DNA of 64,000 nucleotides from Rhodococcus sp. KRD197 (lineage in GTDB: Bacteria; Actinomycetota; Actinomycetes; Mycobacteriales; Mycobacteriaceae). Under the pieces are notes generated by a model, which was not told the DNA's origin, did no database searches, and saw only the letters and a list, made by a program, of their open reading frames with translations. The position numbers and the translations under genes were made by a program. Location of the stretch: NCBI RefSeq assembly GCF_017168235.1, contig NZ_JABFAO010000010.1:1-64000 (forward strand). Direction: 5' to 3'. Each line of letters begins with the position of its first letter. Position 1 is the first letter of the stretch. This document shows, piece after piece, positions 8,411 to 18,432 of this stretch.

Positions 8411-9759
8411 GCAAATTACCGAAAGTAGCTGTCGCGGCCTCGCTCGCGACGACTTTGGTGCTGTCCGGTTGCGCGGGAGCGGGATCGTTCGGAGGCGGTG
8501 GTGACGGCACCACGATCACCGTGGCCATCGTGTCGAACTCGCAGATGGCCGATGCCATTTCGCTCGCGCCGTCGTTCGAGGCCGACAACCCTGGCATCAA
8601 TCTGAAGTTCGTCTCGCTCTCGGAGAACGAGGCCCGCGCGAAGATCACCGCCTCGGTTGCGACCGGCGGCGGCGAGTTCGACGTCGTCATGATCAGCAAC
8701 TTCGAGACACCGCAGTGGGCCGAGAACGGTTGGCTCACCAACCTGTCCGAGTACGCTGACGCCACACCCGGTTACGACGAGGACGACTTCATTCCGACGC
8801 TCAAGGATTCGCTGTCATACGAGGGCAGCATGTATGCGGTGCCGTTCTACGGTGAGTCCTCGTTCCTGATGTACCGCAAGGACCTCATGGAGGCGGCAGG
8901 CATCGAGATGCCCGAGGAGCCGACTTGGGAGGAGGTCGCTGATGCCGCGGCGACACTAGACAGCCCCGATGTTTCTGGCATTTGTCTTCGCGGAAAGCCA
9001 GGCTGGGGTGAAGTTCTCGCGCCACTGAACACCGTCATCAACGCTTTCGGCGGCCGGTGGTACGACGAGGACTGGAACGCCCAGCTCGACAGCCCCCAGG
9101 TGCAGGAGGCCGTGCAGTTCTACGTCGACACCGTGCGCGAACACGGCCAGCCGGGAGCCGCGACCAGTGGCTTCAGCGAATGCGCGACGCAGCTCTCGCA
9201 GGGCAACACCGCGATGTGGTACGACGCCACCTCGGCGGTCTCGGTTCTCGAGGATCCCAGCGCCAGCAACGTCGTCGGCCAGATCGGCTATGCGAAGGCG
9301 CCGAGCGCGGTCAAGGGCGACAACGGGTGGCTGTATTCGTGGGCACTCGGGATCCCGAAGACGACCGAGAATCCAGACGAGGCCTGGAAGTTCGTGTCCT
9401 GGATGACCAGCAAGGAATACCTCGAGAAGGTGGGCAACGAGCTCGGCTGGGAGCGTGTGCCACCGGGTAGTCGGGTCTCCACCTACGAGATACCGGAATA
9501 CGCCGAGGCAGCAACCGCATTCGGTCCGCTCACGCTCGAATCCATCGAGGGCGCAGATCCCAACAACCCGACCGTGGACCCGGTGCCGTACACCGGTGTG
9601 CAGTTCTTGACGATCCCCGAGTTCCAGGACCTGGGTACGCGGGTGAGTCAGCAGATCAGTGCAGCAGTGGCAGGACGAATCAGCGTCCAGGACGCGCTCG
9701 CGCAAGCGCAGCAATACGCCGAAGTGGTCGGCAAGACGTACCAGGAGGGCCAGGGATGA
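8407..9759 (+). CDS. Polyol/sugar ABC transporter substrate-binding lipoprotein
   Basis: Family 1 extracellular solute-binding protein of 450 residues. The first 25 residues form a lipoprotein signal peptide ending in the lipobox LSGC, so the mature protein should be anchored to the outer face of the membrane. The rest has the MalE-like two-lobed pattern (for example EFDVVMISNFETPQWAENGW). GTG 8407 overlaps the regulator stop by 4 bases, and GGAG lies upstream just after the repeat array. A longer reading from 8266 would run through the repeats in a second frame and lacks a signal peptide. It is followed by two permeases and an ATPase, completing a CUT1 importer. The substrate is probably a polyol, judged from the divergent dehydrogenases. 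Confidence 0.88.
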   Translation: MSKLPKVAVAASLATTLVLSGCAGAGSFGGGGDGTTITVAIVSNSQMADAISLAPSFEADNPGINLKFVSLSENEARAKITASVATGGGEFDVVMISNFETPQWAENGWLTNLSEYADATPGYDEDDFIPTLKDSLSYEGSMYAVPFYGESSFLMYRKDLMEAAGIEMPEEPTWEEVADAAATLDSPDVSGICLRGKPGWGEVLAPLNTVINAFGGRWYDEDWNAQLDSPQVQEAVQFYVDTVREHGQPGAATSGFSECATQLSQGNTAMWYDATSAVSVLEDPSASNVVGQIGYAKAPSAVKGDNGWLYSWALGIPKTTENPDEAWKFVSWMTSKEYLEKVGNELGWERVPPGSRVSTYEIPEYAEAATAFGPLTLESIEGADPNNPTVDPVPYTGVQFLTIPEFQDLGTRVSQQISAAVAGRISVQDALAQAQQYAEVVGKTYQEGQG

Positions 9760-10706
9760 CCACCACAGAAGTCCGGTCGACGGACGCCGGATCCGACGAG
9801 TTCGTACCGCGATCTCGGACGATCTCCAAAGCCGAAGGGTGGCGTCGGCGAGGCCCGCTGCTTCCGGCGTTGATCTTTCTCATTCTCGTCACACAGATTC
9901 CGTTTCTCTTCACGCTCTACTACTCGACACAGTCCTGGAACCTCGTACGCCCGGGATCGCAAGAGTTCAACTGGCTCAACAACTACGTGGACGTCTTCCG
10001 GGACAGTCAGTTCCGTGAGGTGGCACTGAACACGGTCATCATGATCGTGGGCACCGTCATCATCTCGGTGATACTGGGCCTGATGCTGGCGCTGCTACTC
10101 GACCGTAAGTTCATCGGACGCAGCCTCATCCGGACACTGCTGATCACACCGTTCCTCGTCACTCCGGTGGCGGGTGCGCTGATCTGGAAGACGGCGATGT
10201 TCGATCCGGTCTTCGGCCTGATCAATTTCGTGCTCAGCCCGTTCGGTGTCGAGCAGATCGACTGGGTCTCACGCTTTCCGCTCGCTGCCGTCATGACCAA
10301 CCTCATCTGGCAGTGGACGCCGTTCATGATGCTGCTGATCCTCGCCGGGCTGCAATCGATGCCCAAGGACATCGCCGAAGCGGCTCGTGTCGACGGTGCC
10401 AGTGCCTTCTCGCTTTTCCGTGAACTGACGCTCCCGCACCTGCGTCGATTCATCGAACTCGGGGCCGTGCTCGGTGCGATCTACCTCGTCAACACCTTCG
10501 ATGCCGTCTACATGATGACCTCCGGCGGACCGGGCGTGGCGAGTGCCAACCTTCCCTTCTACATCTACCAGCGCGCGTTCCTCGGCTTCGATATCGGTCA
10601 GGCCGCCGCGATGGGTGTGGTGACCGTGATCGCAACGATCCTCGTCAGCACGCTCGCGCTCCGATTGATCTTCAAGAGCTTCAGCGGGAACGAGGAGGCA
10701 GCCTGA
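9756..10706 (+). CDS. Polyol ABC transporter permease (MalF/SmoF type)
   Basis: Inner-membrane permease of 316 residues with about six hydrophobic segments. The conserved coupling loop DIAEAARVDGASAFSLF follows the EAA pattern that contacts the ATPase. The N-terminal 30 residues are hydrophilic and likely cytoplasmic. The start overlaps the binding-protein stop as ATGA. It pairs with the next gene to form the heterodimeric channel. Confidence 0.9.
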   Translation: MTTTEVRSTDAGSDEFVPRSRTISKAEGWRRRGPLLPALIFLILVTQIPFLFTLYYSTQSWNLVRPGSQEFNWLNNYVDVFRDSQFREVALNTVIMIVGTVIISVILGLMLALLLDRKFIGRSLIRTLLITPFLVTPVAGALIWKTAMFDPVFGLINFVLSPFGVEQIDWVSRFPLAAVMTNLIWQWTPFMMLLILAGLQSMPKDIAEAARVDGASAFSLFRELTLPHLRRFIELGAVLGAIYLVNTFDAVYMMTSGGPGVASANLPFYIYQRAFLGFDIGQAAAMGVVTVIATILVSTLALRLIFKSFSGNEEAA

Positions 10707-11545
10707 TGAGTACCCCGGTTATGCACAAGAAGAAAAAGTTCGGCACAGGCACCATCTGGACGGTGCTGGCCTGGATCCTCGGGCTCGGGTTCTTCTTCCC
10801 GGTGCTGTGGATGGTCCTCACCGGATTCAAGCAAGAGGCCGACGCCTACTCCGATCCACCGAAGCTGTTGTTCACCCCGACGCTCGATCAGTACCGCGCG
10901 GTCCTCTCCAGCGGTATCGGTACGGCATTGATGAACTCGGCGTTCGCGACGATCGTCTCGACCATCCTCGTTCTGCTGCTGGGAATTCCGGCTGCGTTCG
11001 CGCTCTCGCTTCGCCCGGTGAAGAAGACGAAGGACGTGCTGTTCTTCTTCATCTCCACCAAGATGCTCCCGGTGGTCGCCGTGATCGTCCCGCTGTACGT
11101 CATCGTCGGCGACATCGGCCTGCTCGACAACATCTGGGCCCTCATCGTGCTGTACACGGCGATGAACCTGCCCATCGCAGTGTGGATGATGCGATCGTTC
11201 TTCCTCGAAGTCCCCAGCGAGCTACTCGAAGCTGCCAGCATGGACGGTGCATCGCTGTGGACTTCGGTGCGCGAGGTGATACTTCCGCTGGTCTCACCAG
11301 GTATCGCAGCGACCGCGCTGATTTGCACCATCTTCTCGTGGAACGAGTTCTTCTTCGCGGTCAACCTCACCGCCGTTCAAGCACAGACGATTCCGGTGGC
11401 ACTCGTCGGATTCATCACCGGTGAAGGCCTGTACTGGGCCCGTCTGTCCGCCGCTGCGACGCTCGCAGCACTCCCCGTCGTCCTGGCCGGCTGGATCGCG
11501 CAGAACAAGCTCGTGCGCGGACTGTCCTTCGGTGCCATCAAGTAA
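10706..11545 (+). CDS. Polyol ABC transporter permease (MalG/SmoG type)
   Basis: A 279-residue permease with an EAA coupling loop (ELLEAASMDGASLW) and six predicted membrane segments. It is the second transmembrane subunit of the importer. Its ATG overlaps the upstream TGA by one base (TGATG), which indicates coupled translation. Length and C-terminus (RGLSFGAIK) match the CUT1 family. Confidence 0.9.
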   Translation: MSTPVMHKKKKFGTGTIWTVLAWILGLGFFFPVLWMVLTGFKQEADAYSDPPKLLFTPTLDQYRAVLSSGIGTALMNSAFATIVSTILVLLLGIPAAFALSLRPVKKTKDVLFFFISTKMLPVVAVIVPLYVIVGDIGLLDNIWALIVLYTAMNLPIAVWMMRSFFLEVPSELLEAASMDGASLWTSVREVILPLVSPGIAATALICTIFSWNEFFFAVNLTAVQAQTIPVALVGFITGEGLYWARLSAAATLAALPVVLAGWIAQNKLVRGLSFGAIK

Positions 11546-11559
11546 TCAGGAGAATCGCA

Positions 11560-12660
11560 ATGGCTGCAATCACTTACAAGAAGGCATCGTGCGTCTACGA
11601 GGGCGCCGACAAGCTGGCCGTCGACTCGCTCGACCTCGACATCCAGGACGGTGAATTCGTAGTTCTCGTCGGGCCCTCGGGCTCCGGCAAGTCCACCGCG
11701 CTACGCATGCTCGCCGGCCTCGAGGACATCGACGGCGGTGCCATCGAGATCGGTGGCAAGAACATGGTCGGAGTCCCGTCGAAAGACCGAGACATCGCGA
11801 TGGTGTTTCAGAACTACGCGCTCTACCCGAACAAGACCGTCGGGGAGAACATGGGATTCGCCCTCAAGATGCGCGGGGTCTCCACCGAGGAGCGGAAGAA
11901 GAAAGTCGCGCAGGCAGCGGAGATTCTCGACTTGACCGAGTTTCTCGACCGCAAGCCCGGCAAGCTGTCCGGTGGTCAGCGGCAGCGCGTCGCGATGGGC
12001 CGTGCGATCGTGCGCGAGCCGCAGGTGTTCTGCATGGATGAGCCCCTGTCGAATCTCGACGCCAAGCTGCGCGTGCAGACCCGCACGCAGATCGCGGCAC
12101 TACAGCGTCGGCTCGGCACCACCACCGTGTACGTCACGCACGATCAGGTCGAGGCCATGACCATGGGTGACCGCGTTGCAGTGCTGCGCGGCGGCAAGTT
12201 GCAGCAGTTCGCCAGCCCGACCGAGCTGTACGACAACCCCGTCAACGCATTCGTCGCGGGCTTCATCGGCTCTCCCGCGATGAACCTGATGACGGTCCCG
12301 ATCGCGTCGGGCGGGGTGCAGATCGGCGACTCGTTGCTGCCGCTCGAACGCGAAGCCATGACCAAGCTGGCGAGTGCGGGCCTCGACACCGTCACCATCG
12401 GACTGCGCCCCGAGCAGTTGGGCATCGAGCACGGCGCGGGCTTCGCAGCGCAGGTCGACCTCATCGAGGAACTCGGCAGTGAGTCCTACGTGTACGCCCA
12501 CCTCGACGACCCGAAGGTCAAGGGGCTCGACGGTGGACCGGTCGCTCTTGTCGCCCGTTCGGCAGTCCGCGCTCCCGCGAAAATCGGGGAGAGCATCAGC
12601 CTCACCAAGCTCGACGGGCCGGTGCACCTGTTCCACCCGGAGTCCGGGGATCGGATCTAG
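11560..12660 (+). CDS. Polyol ABC transporter ATP-binding protein (UgpC type)
   Basis: ATPase of 366 residues with Walker A GPSGSGKST, signature LSGGQRQRV, Walker B CMDEPLSNLDAK and switch VTHDQ, then a TOBE-like C-terminal domain. AGGAG lies upstream of the ATG. It completes the binding-protein, two-permease and ATPase set in one operon. It shares long identical stretches with the ATPase at 1024-2109, such as the segment around VTHDQVEAMTMGDRVAVL, so the two may be partly interchangeable. Its 3' end overlaps the convergent hydrogenase-cluster gene by 59 bases. Confidence 0.9.
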   Translation: MAAITYKKASCVYEGADKLAVDSLDLDIQDGEFVVLVGPSGSGKSTALRMLAGLEDIDGGAIEIGGKNMVGVPSKDRDIAMVFQNYALYPNKTVGENMGFALKMRGVSTEERKKKVAQAAEILDLTEFLDRKPGKLSGGQRQRVAMGRAIVREPQVFCMDEPLSNLDAKLRVQTRTQIAALQRRLGTTTVYVTHDQVEAMTMGDRVAVLRGGKLQQFASPTELYDNPVNAFVAGFIGSPAMNLMTVPIASGGVQIGDSLLPLEREAMTKLASAGLDTVTIGLRPEQLGIEHGAGFAAQVDLIEELGSESYVYAHLDDPKVKGLDGGPVALVARSAVRAPAKIGESISLTKLDGPVHLFHPESGDRI

Positions 12661-13426
12661 GCGCTACTGGTCCGTCATCGCCATCTGACTTCAGATAGCG
12701 ATTGGCGAGCGTCAGCGCTCGATCGGTGCACCGATCGAGCGCATCGACGTCCGGGGCGGTCAGTCGGTCACACATCCAATCCCAATGCATCGATACAAGA
12801 TCGCCTTCCGACGGCCGGTCGACGAGCGCTCGGCCGTCGGCGCTCCAACGAACCGTCTCGAGCGCCTCTGTCCCGAGCGAGAGAACCGAGCCGTCGAACA
12901 CCAGCGGTCGCGATCGAACCACGGCCTGCTCACGATCGAGCTGCACCACCGTCCCCCAGCGGATTCGGCACTGCTGCAACACCGACAGTGCCTGCGGACC
13001 GGCCCTCGGCACCAATTTCAACCATGGATACACGGCGAACACATGAAAGCTGTGGTGAGCCAAGCAATTCGAATCGCCGACGATGTCGTGCACAACACCG
13101 CCTGGCTGTCCGGCGAAAGCGTACTGGACCCGGGCGAGCAAACGTGCCGGGTCCACGGCATCAGTCAGCCCCGACCCCACCCAATATGCCCGCACCACGG
13201 CATCGTCGAGGGGGTCGGCGATATTGCCGCATTCGGCCAACGCCTCGAGATACGGCCACGCCCCGTCGAACGCACGTGCTCGACTCACCAGATCGATGCC
13301 GCCTTCGCCCGAATCGAGCTCGGCAAGTAGCTCCTCCGACCCCGGTGGACCGCAGTAGCCCAGCTCGTTGGGCGGAAATGCATATCGGCCGAACAATCGG
13401 GCTCCACGACTGCCCGATTCGCTCAT
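12602..13426 (-). CDS. Conserved hydrogenase-cluster protein (DUF6390-like), function unknown
   Basis: A 274-residue soluble protein and the last gene of the hydrogenase operon. I recognise it only as the kind of protein found beside hypE in actinobacterial [NiFe]-hydrogenase loci; the DUF6390 name is a tentative recollection. Conserved-looking segments are LFGRYAFPPNELGYCGPPGS near the N-terminus, VVRAYWVGSGLTD in the middle and AHHSFHVFAVYPWLKLV, which is rich in aromatics and His. The start at 13426 is chosen because upstream codons lie in the hypE frame region and because the conserved N-terminus begins there. About 25 C-terminal residues are low-complexity and overlap the convergent ABC ATPase gene. 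Confidence 0.65.
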   Translation of the reverse strand: MSESGSRGARLFGRYAFPPNELGYCGPPGSEELLAELDSGEGGIDLVSRARAFDGAWPYLEALAECGNIADPLDDAVVRAYWVGSGLTDAVDPARLLARVQYAFAGQPGGVVHDIVGDSNCLAHHSFHVFAVYPWLKLVPRAGPQALSVLQQCRIRWGTVVQLDREQAVVRSRPLVFDGSVLSLGTEALETVRWSADGRALVDRPSEGDLVSMHWDWMCDRLTAPDVDALDRCTDRALTLANRYLKSDGDDGPVAPRSDPRTPGGTGAPARRAW

Positions 13427-13439
13427 TCTCCAGACCTCA

Positions 13440-14495
13440 TCAGCAGATCCTCGGAAGTTGTTCACCCAGAGGTAGATCCACGACACGGGTAGCCCCGAAG
13501 GCCGTCTGCGCCACCACCATCCCCGGATGCTCGGTGACACAACGCCCGATGGCGGTGGCACCGGTGCCGAGTGGGTGCGCGCGCATCGCATTCAGGATCC
13601 GATCGGCATCCTCGGCCGGAACGAAGGCGATGAGCTTGCCCTCGTTGGCGACGAACAGCGCATCCAGGCCCAGCACTCCACATGCATCGCGGACCGCGTC
13701 GGGGATCGGGAGGGAACGCTCGTCGATCGATACACCCACATGTGCAGCTTTGGCGATCTCGTTCAGGGTGGCGGATACGCCACCTCTGGTGGGGTCCCGC
13801 AGCGTGTGGATTTTTCCTCCGCTGGCGAGCATGGCAGCGACCAGTCCGTTCAACGGTGCACTGTCCGAGGATACTTCGGTGCCGAACTCGAGCCCTTCGC
13901 GGCAGCTCATCACCGCGATGCCGTGGACGCCGATGTCTCCGCTGACGATCACGACGTCACCCGCTGTCGCGTTCTCGGGCGCGATGTCGACGCCGTCGTC
14001 GATCACCCCGATACCGGCGGTGTTGACGAAGACACCGTCACCGTGGCCGGAGTCGACCACCTTGGTGTCACCGGTGACGAGGGTGACCCCAGCGGCCAAC
14101 GCTGCGGTTCCCATGGACTGGGCAACCCTCCTGATCTCGGTCAGTGGTGTGCCCTCCTCCAGAATGAACGCAGTCGAGAGCACCATCGGCCGGGCCCCGG
14201 ACATCGCGAGATCGTTGACCGTTCCGTTGACGGCGAGATCACCGATGGTCCCGCCGGGGAAGAACATGGGCTTGACGACGTAGGAATCGGTCGAGAACGC
14301 CAGACGGGCCCCGGCGAGCGTCACGACGGCCGAATCACCGAGACCTGCCACTGCAGCGGACCCGAACGCGGGCAGGAACAGGTGCTCGATCAATTCGGCG
14401 GACAGAGCTCCGCCACCGCCGTGCCCCATCACGATATTGGGTGAATCCCGCAACGGCGCTGGACACGTCCAGGATTCGATGTCCAACTCAGACAT
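13440..14495 (-). CDS. hypE: Hydrogenase maturation carbamoyl dehydratase HypE
   Basis: A 351-residue PurM-like ATP-dependent enzyme that dehydrates the carbamoyl group carried on its own C-terminal cysteine to thiocyanate, the source of the cyanide ligands of the Ni-Fe site. The C-terminus reads EQLPRIC, the diagnostic PRIC ending with the modified Cys. The N-terminal [10 protein letters not shown] loop is also typical. Its start lies 8 bases inside the end of hypD, so translation is coupled. Confidence 0.95.
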   Translation of the reverse strand: MSELDIESWTCPAPLRDSPNIVMGHGGGGALSAELIEHLFLPAFGSAAVAGLGDSAVVTLAGARLAFSTDSYVVKPMFFPGGTIGDLAVNGTVNDLAMSGARPMVLSTAFILEEGTPLTEIRRVAQSMGTAALAAGVTLVTGDTKVVDSGHGDGVFVNTAGIGVIDDGVDIAPENATAGDVVIVSGDIGVHGIAVMSCREGLEFGTEVSSDSAPLNGLVAAMLASGGKIHTLRDPTRGGVSATLNEIAKAAHVGVSIDERSLPIPDAVRDACGVLGLDALFVANEGKLIAFVPAEDADRILNAMRAHPLGTGATAIGRCVTEHPGMVVAQTAFGATRVVDLPLGEQLPRIC

Positions 14496-15600
14496 GGCTC
14501 ACCTCTGCAGGTTGTTCCAACCTCCGGTACAGGTAGTACGCGGCGCAGGCTCCTTCCGAGGACACCATCGTCGCTCCCAACGGGTTCCGCGGCGTGCACT
14601 CCTTGCCGAATGCCGCGCACTCGTTCGGCTTGATCAACCCCTGGAGTACTTCCCCGGAGCGGCAGATCGACGACTCGGCCGTCCGAATGGCTGCCACATC
14701 GAACCGTGCCTCCGCGTCGTAGTCGTGGTACGCGGGAGAAAGCCGCCAGCCGCTCTGCGGGATCATTCCGATTCCGCGCCACGTCCGGTCGGTGACCTCG
14801 AAGACATCGGCGAGCATCTGCTGGGCCGGCACGTTGCCTTCGGTCGTCACGGCCCGGGTGTAGGCATTCTCGAGCTCGTGCCGTCCGGATTCGAGTTGCA
14901 GAACGGTGCGGCGTATCCCCTCCAGAATATCGAGCGGCTCGAACCCGGTGACGACCATCGGCACCGCATACTTCTCTGCCAGAGCGGGATACTCGCCGGT
15001 ACCCATCACGCTGCACACATGGCCGGCGGCGAGGAAGGCCTGCACTCGACATGTCGGTGACTCCATGATCGCGGCGATGGCAGGTGGCACGAGTACATGA
15101 GAGACGAGCAAGGAAAAGTTGTCGATTCCCTGGCGCTTGGCTTGAAAGACTGTCATGGCATTGGCCGGCGCCGTCGTCTCGAACCCGATACCGAAGAACA
15201 CCACCTGCCGGTCGGGATTGGCCTTGGCAATGGCCAGCGCGTCGAGCGGGGAGTAGACGACGCGAATGTCGCCGCCCTCGCTCTTGATGTGGAACAGATC
15301 TTTCGCGCTTCCAGGCACGCGCAGCATGTCCCCGAACGAGCAGAAGATGACACCGGGCTCGGCCGCGATTGCCAGTGCTTTGTCGATGATCTCGAGAGGG
15401 GTGACGCACACCGGGCAACCTGGCCCGTGGATCATCTCGATCCGACTCGGCAGTAGTTGATCGATGCCGTGCCGGATGATCGAATGTGTTTGCCCTCCAC
15501 AGACTTCCATGATCGCCCACGGCCGGGTAGTGGCGGCGTGGATCTGGTCGAGCAGGCGCCTGGCCAACTCGGGATTGCTGAACTCGTCGAGATACTTCAT
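14488..15600 (-). CDS. hypD: Hydrogenase maturation factor HypD
   Basis: A 370-residue iron-sulfur protein that, with HypC, forms the scaffold on which the Fe(CN)2CO group is built. Hallmarks are [11 protein letters not shown] near residue 32, [10 protein letters not shown] near 70, [10 protein letters not shown] near 155, and cysteines in the C-terminal region around [10 protein letters not shown] and [14 protein letters not shown]. The ATG immediately follows the hypC stop (TGAATG). Confidence 0.95.
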   Translation of the reverse strand: MKYLDEFSNPELARRLLDQIHAATTRPWAIMEVCGGQTHSIIRHGIDQLLPSRIEMIHGPGCPVCVTPLEIIDKALAIAAEPGVIFCSFGDMLRVPGSAKDLFHIKSEGGDIRVVYSPLDALAIAKANPDRQVVFFGIGFETTAPANAMTVFQAKRQGIDNFSLLVSHVLVPPAIAAIMESPTCRVQAFLAAGHVCSVMGTGEYPALAEKYAVPMVVTGFEPLDILEGIRRTVLQLESGRHELENAYTRAVTTEGNVPAQQMLADVFEVTDRTWRGIGMIPQSGWRLSPAYHDYDAEARFDVAAIRTAESSICRSGEVLQGLIKPNECAAFGKECTPRNPLGATMVSSEGACAAYYLYRRLEQPAEVSHV

Positions 15601-15900
15601 TCAACCCACCTCGTTCGACTGTTGGACGCCGGCCTGCTGTGCAGCGCGGGCGAACCCGTCGCCGAACTCCTCGTCGAGAATGTTCATGCGTTCGAACTCC
15701 GCGAGGGTGCGTAACGCCGATTCCTCGTCGAGTCGCTGAATGGCGAAACCGACGTGAACGACCACGTATTCACCGACAGCAGCATCGGGTATGTAGTGCA
15801 AGCACACCTCCTTGCGGAGGCCGCCGAAGTCCACCTCTGCCATCGACGCGCCGTCACGCTCTTCCATGCTGACGATCCTTCCTGGAACGGCTAGGCACAT
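15601..15900 (-). CDS. hypC: Hydrogenase maturation chaperone HypC (copy 1)
   Basis: A 99-residue HypC/HupF-family chaperone starting MCLAVPGRI, with the essential Cys2. The ATG at 15900 has AAGGAGAG upstream; a start at 15930 would displace Cys2. It carries an unusually long C-terminal tail of about 25 residues rich in Ala, Gln and Glu beyond the conserved region. It directly precedes hypD, its usual partner. A second, shorter HypC lies upstream of hypF. Confidence 0.93.
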   Translation of the reverse strand: MCLAVPGRIVSMEERDGASMAEVDFGGLRKEVCLHYIPDAAVGEYVVVHVGFAIQRLDEESALRTLAEFERMNILDEEFGDGFARAAQQAGVQQSNEVG

Positions 15901-15919
15901 CGGCTCTCTCCTTCTGCTG

Positions 15920-18181
15920 TCATGACGCACTCCCGACGAGTAGTTGTCCGAAGGCGAGCCCGCCGTCGTTCGCCGGTAGAAGTCGCGGTGTGAGCACCCG
16001 AAATCCTCTGGCTTCCAAGCTCCGCATCGATCCGGAGAGCAGGGTCGGGTTCTGAAACACGCCGCCGGTGACGACGACCGGCATATCGCCCGCTCGCGCG
16101 CGGAAATACTCCGCGATATCGACCACCAGAGCGATCACCGCATTGTGGAAGCGGGCACCGATCACGCCTGGCGGCCTTCCTGTCAACGCGTCGGAGACCG
16201 CCGCGGCGACGACAGGCCCGGCGTCGACCAACATGCCGTCCTCATCGTCTCGGAATCCGAAAGCATAAGCATCGCTGTCGATATCGCGGGCCAGAGCTTC
16301 GAGTTCGATAGCTGCCTGCGCCTCGTAGTCGACGGTCTGCCGTACTCCGGCGATGGCGGCGATCGCGTCGAACAACCTGCCCATGCTCGACGTCGGTACG
16401 CACCCGAATCCGGTCTCGAGTTGGTGCCGCAGAACCCGTCCTTCCTGCTCGGGACAGGCCTGAACGCAGTCGAGTCGAGGGTCCCAAGACACACCGGCGG
16501 CGTGCAGGTGCGACAGTGCCATTCGATACGGCCGGTGTACGGCGGCGTCGCCGCCGGCAAGGGGGACGTACTTCAGGTGGGCCGGACGCCTGAAACCCTT
16601 GTAGTCGGCAATCAGAACTTCGCCACCCCATACGGCGCCGTCGGTGCCGTATCCGGTACCGTCGAATGCGAGGCCGAGGACCTCTGTGTCGCTGGGGATT
16701 CCGTGCTCACCCATGACGGCAGCAACGTGTGCATGGTGGTGTGAGACCGTGCGGACCGGTCTGTCTCCGGCGTGCTCCCGCGCCCATGCCGAGGAGCGAT
16801 AGCCCGGGTGCGCATCGGCCACCAACTGTTCCGGCTTCACGTGTGTCAGCCGCTGAAGATGCGACACGCTCGCCGAGAATGCCCGCAGTGTCGCCAGGTC
16901 GTCCATGTCGCCCACATGCTGGCCCAGCCAGGCGTATCGGCCGTCGGCGACCCCACAGGTGTTCTTGAGATCGCCTCCCACCGCCAGCACCGGTGATACT
17001 GGGAACGGGAGGGCCAACGGCATCGGAGCATAGCCGCGCGAGCGCCGGACCGGCCGTTCCACGCCTGCAACGACACGAACCACGGAGTCGTCGCAGGGTA
17101 CGATGATGTCTCGGTCGTGTTCGAGCCATCCGTCGGCGATATGCGCAAGCCGGGTGCGGGCGTCGTCGTTCCGGAAGGCGATGGGTTCACCGCCGAGGTT
17201 TCCCGAGGTCATCACCAGCGGTCCGAACCCCTCCAGCAGCAGGTGGTGGAGTGGAGTGTAAGCGAGCATGACACCGAGGTCCCGGTTTCGCGGCGCCACC
17301 GAGGCTGCCAAGGTGTCATGGGAATGCCTCCCCAGCAACACAATCGGATTCTGCGCCCCGGACAGGAGATGCGCCTCGCACGGATCGAGTTCGGCGAGCT
17401 CTCTCGCTTGGTCCACGTTCGCGACCATCACGGCAAATGGTTTGTCGCCGCGGCGCTTTCGGTCCCGAAGCCTCCGCACGGCCACCTCGTTCGACGCATC
17501 GCACGCGAGGTGGAAGCCGCCGATACCTTTGACTGCAAGTATCATTCCGTCGAGAAGCTGCCGACGAGCGTCCTCCACCGCGGCCTCGCCCGAACTTGTT
17601 TGCTCTACACCGACGTACGACAGGATCGGTCCACAGTCCCAACACGCGATGGTCTGCGCATGGAATCTTCGGTCAGCAGGGTCGGCGTATTCCCTCGCGC
17701 AGGCTGCGCACATCGGGAACGTCGACATGGTGGTGGCGTCGCGGTCGTACGGCAGTGCACGGATGATCGTGAACCGCGGCCCACAGTTGGTGCACGTGAT
17801 GAAAGGATGTCGGAAACGGCGATTCGACGGGTCGCGGAACTCGGCGACGCAGTCCTCGCACATCCCCAGATCGGGCGAGGCGAAGGTACGACCCTCACCG
17901 TGGGCCGAGGTTGCGTCGATTCGAAATCCACTTCCGCCGCGAGTCGGAATCTCGGTGACCTCGACGGAATCGACGACGGCGTGCGGTGGCGGGTCCTCGC
18001 GGAGTCGCCGTTCGAACCGAGCGAGCGCCGAGGTGGGGCCCTCGAGTTCGATGACGACACCGGAGCCCGTGTTGCCGACCGAACCGGCAAGCGAGAGCTC
18101 CGAGGCAGTGGCGTACACGAACGGCCGGAACCCGACGCCCTGGACGACTCCACCGACCGTGATTCGCCGACGGGTGTTCAT
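15920..18181 (-). CDS. hypF: Carbamoyltransferase HypF
   Basis: A 753-residue multidomain enzyme that makes thiocarbamate on HypE from carbamoyl phosphate. Domains in order: acylphosphatase (about 1-90, with GVVQGVGFRPF), paired zinc fingers (about 105-185; CEDC, CTNC, CAAC, CWDC), a YrdC-like domain (about 200-375, starting near AVKGIGGFHLACDA) and a Kae1-like carbamoyltransferase domain (about 390-745, with HHHAHVAAVMGEHG and VVVTGGVFQNPTL). It overlaps the upstream hypC copy as ATGA. Confidence 0.95.
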   Translation of the reverse strand: MNTRRRITVGGVVQGVGFRPFVYATASELSLAGSVGNTGSGVVIELEGPTSALARFERRLREDPPPHAVVDSVEVTEIPTRGGSGFRIDATSAHGEGRTFASPDLGMCEDCVAEFRDPSNRRFRHPFITCTNCGPRFTIIRALPYDRDATTMSTFPMCAACAREYADPADRRFHAQTIACWDCGPILSYVGVEQTSSGEAAVEDARRQLLDGMILAVKGIGGFHLACDASNEVAVRRLRDRKRRGDKPFAVMVANVDQARELAELDPCEAHLLSGAQNPIVLLGRHSHDTLAASVAPRNRDLGVMLAYTPLHHLLLEGFGPLVMTSGNLGGEPIAFRNDDARTRLAHIADGWLEHDRDIIVPCDDSVVRVVAGVERPVRRSRGYAPMPLALPFPVSPVLAVGGDLKNTCGVADGRYAWLGQHVGDMDDLATLRAFSASVSHLQRLTHVKPEQLVADAHPGYRSSAWAREHAGDRPVRTVSHHHAHVAAVMGEHGIPSDTEVLGLAFDGTGYGTDGAVWGGEVLIADYKGFRRPAHLKYVPLAGGDAAVHRPYRMALSHLHAAGVSWDPRLDCVQACPEQEGRVLRHQLETGFGCVPTSSMGRLFDAIAAIAGVRQTVDYEAQAAIELEALARDIDSDAYAFGFRDDEDGMLVDAGPVVAAAVSDALTGRPPGVIGARFHNAVIALVVDIAEYFRARAGDMPVVVTGGVFQNPTLLSGSMRSLEARGFRVLTPRLLPANDGGLAFGQLLVGSAS

Positions 18182-18432
18182 CGGTCACCGCCGTCTTCGC
18201 GGCCACGACCCATGAGTTCCAGCCCGGCCATCGCCGCCTCGGCGCCCGCGGCATCTGTCTTCTCCACCACGAATCCCATGTGAATGATCACCCAGTCGCC
18301 AGCGGTGAACGTCACCTCGGGCATCATCCCGACATTCACCTTGCGATGCTCACCGACAACGTCGACCAGCGCGAGCTGATCTCCGTAGCCCTCGAGCATC
18401 GAGATCACTCGACCGGGGATACCGAGACACAT
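18178..18432 (-). CDS. hypC: Hydrogenase maturation chaperone HypC (copy 2)
   Basis: An 84-residue HypC-family protein beginning MCLGIPGRVISM with Cys2. The start at 18432 is fixed by that motif and a GGGAGGG site; a reading from 18558 would place 42 unrelated residues ahead. It differs clearly from the copy at 15601-15900 (a VDVVGEHRKVNVGMMPEV core), so it is an old paralogue and not a fresh duplication. One copy may serve HypD and the other the large-subunit precursor, as with HypC/HybG-type pairs elsewhere; that is inference. Confidence 0.9.
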   Translation of the reverse strand: MCLGIPGRVISMLEGYGDQLALVDVVGEHRKVNVGMMPEVTFTAGDWVIIHMGFVVEKTDAAGAEAAMAGLELMGRGREDGGDR

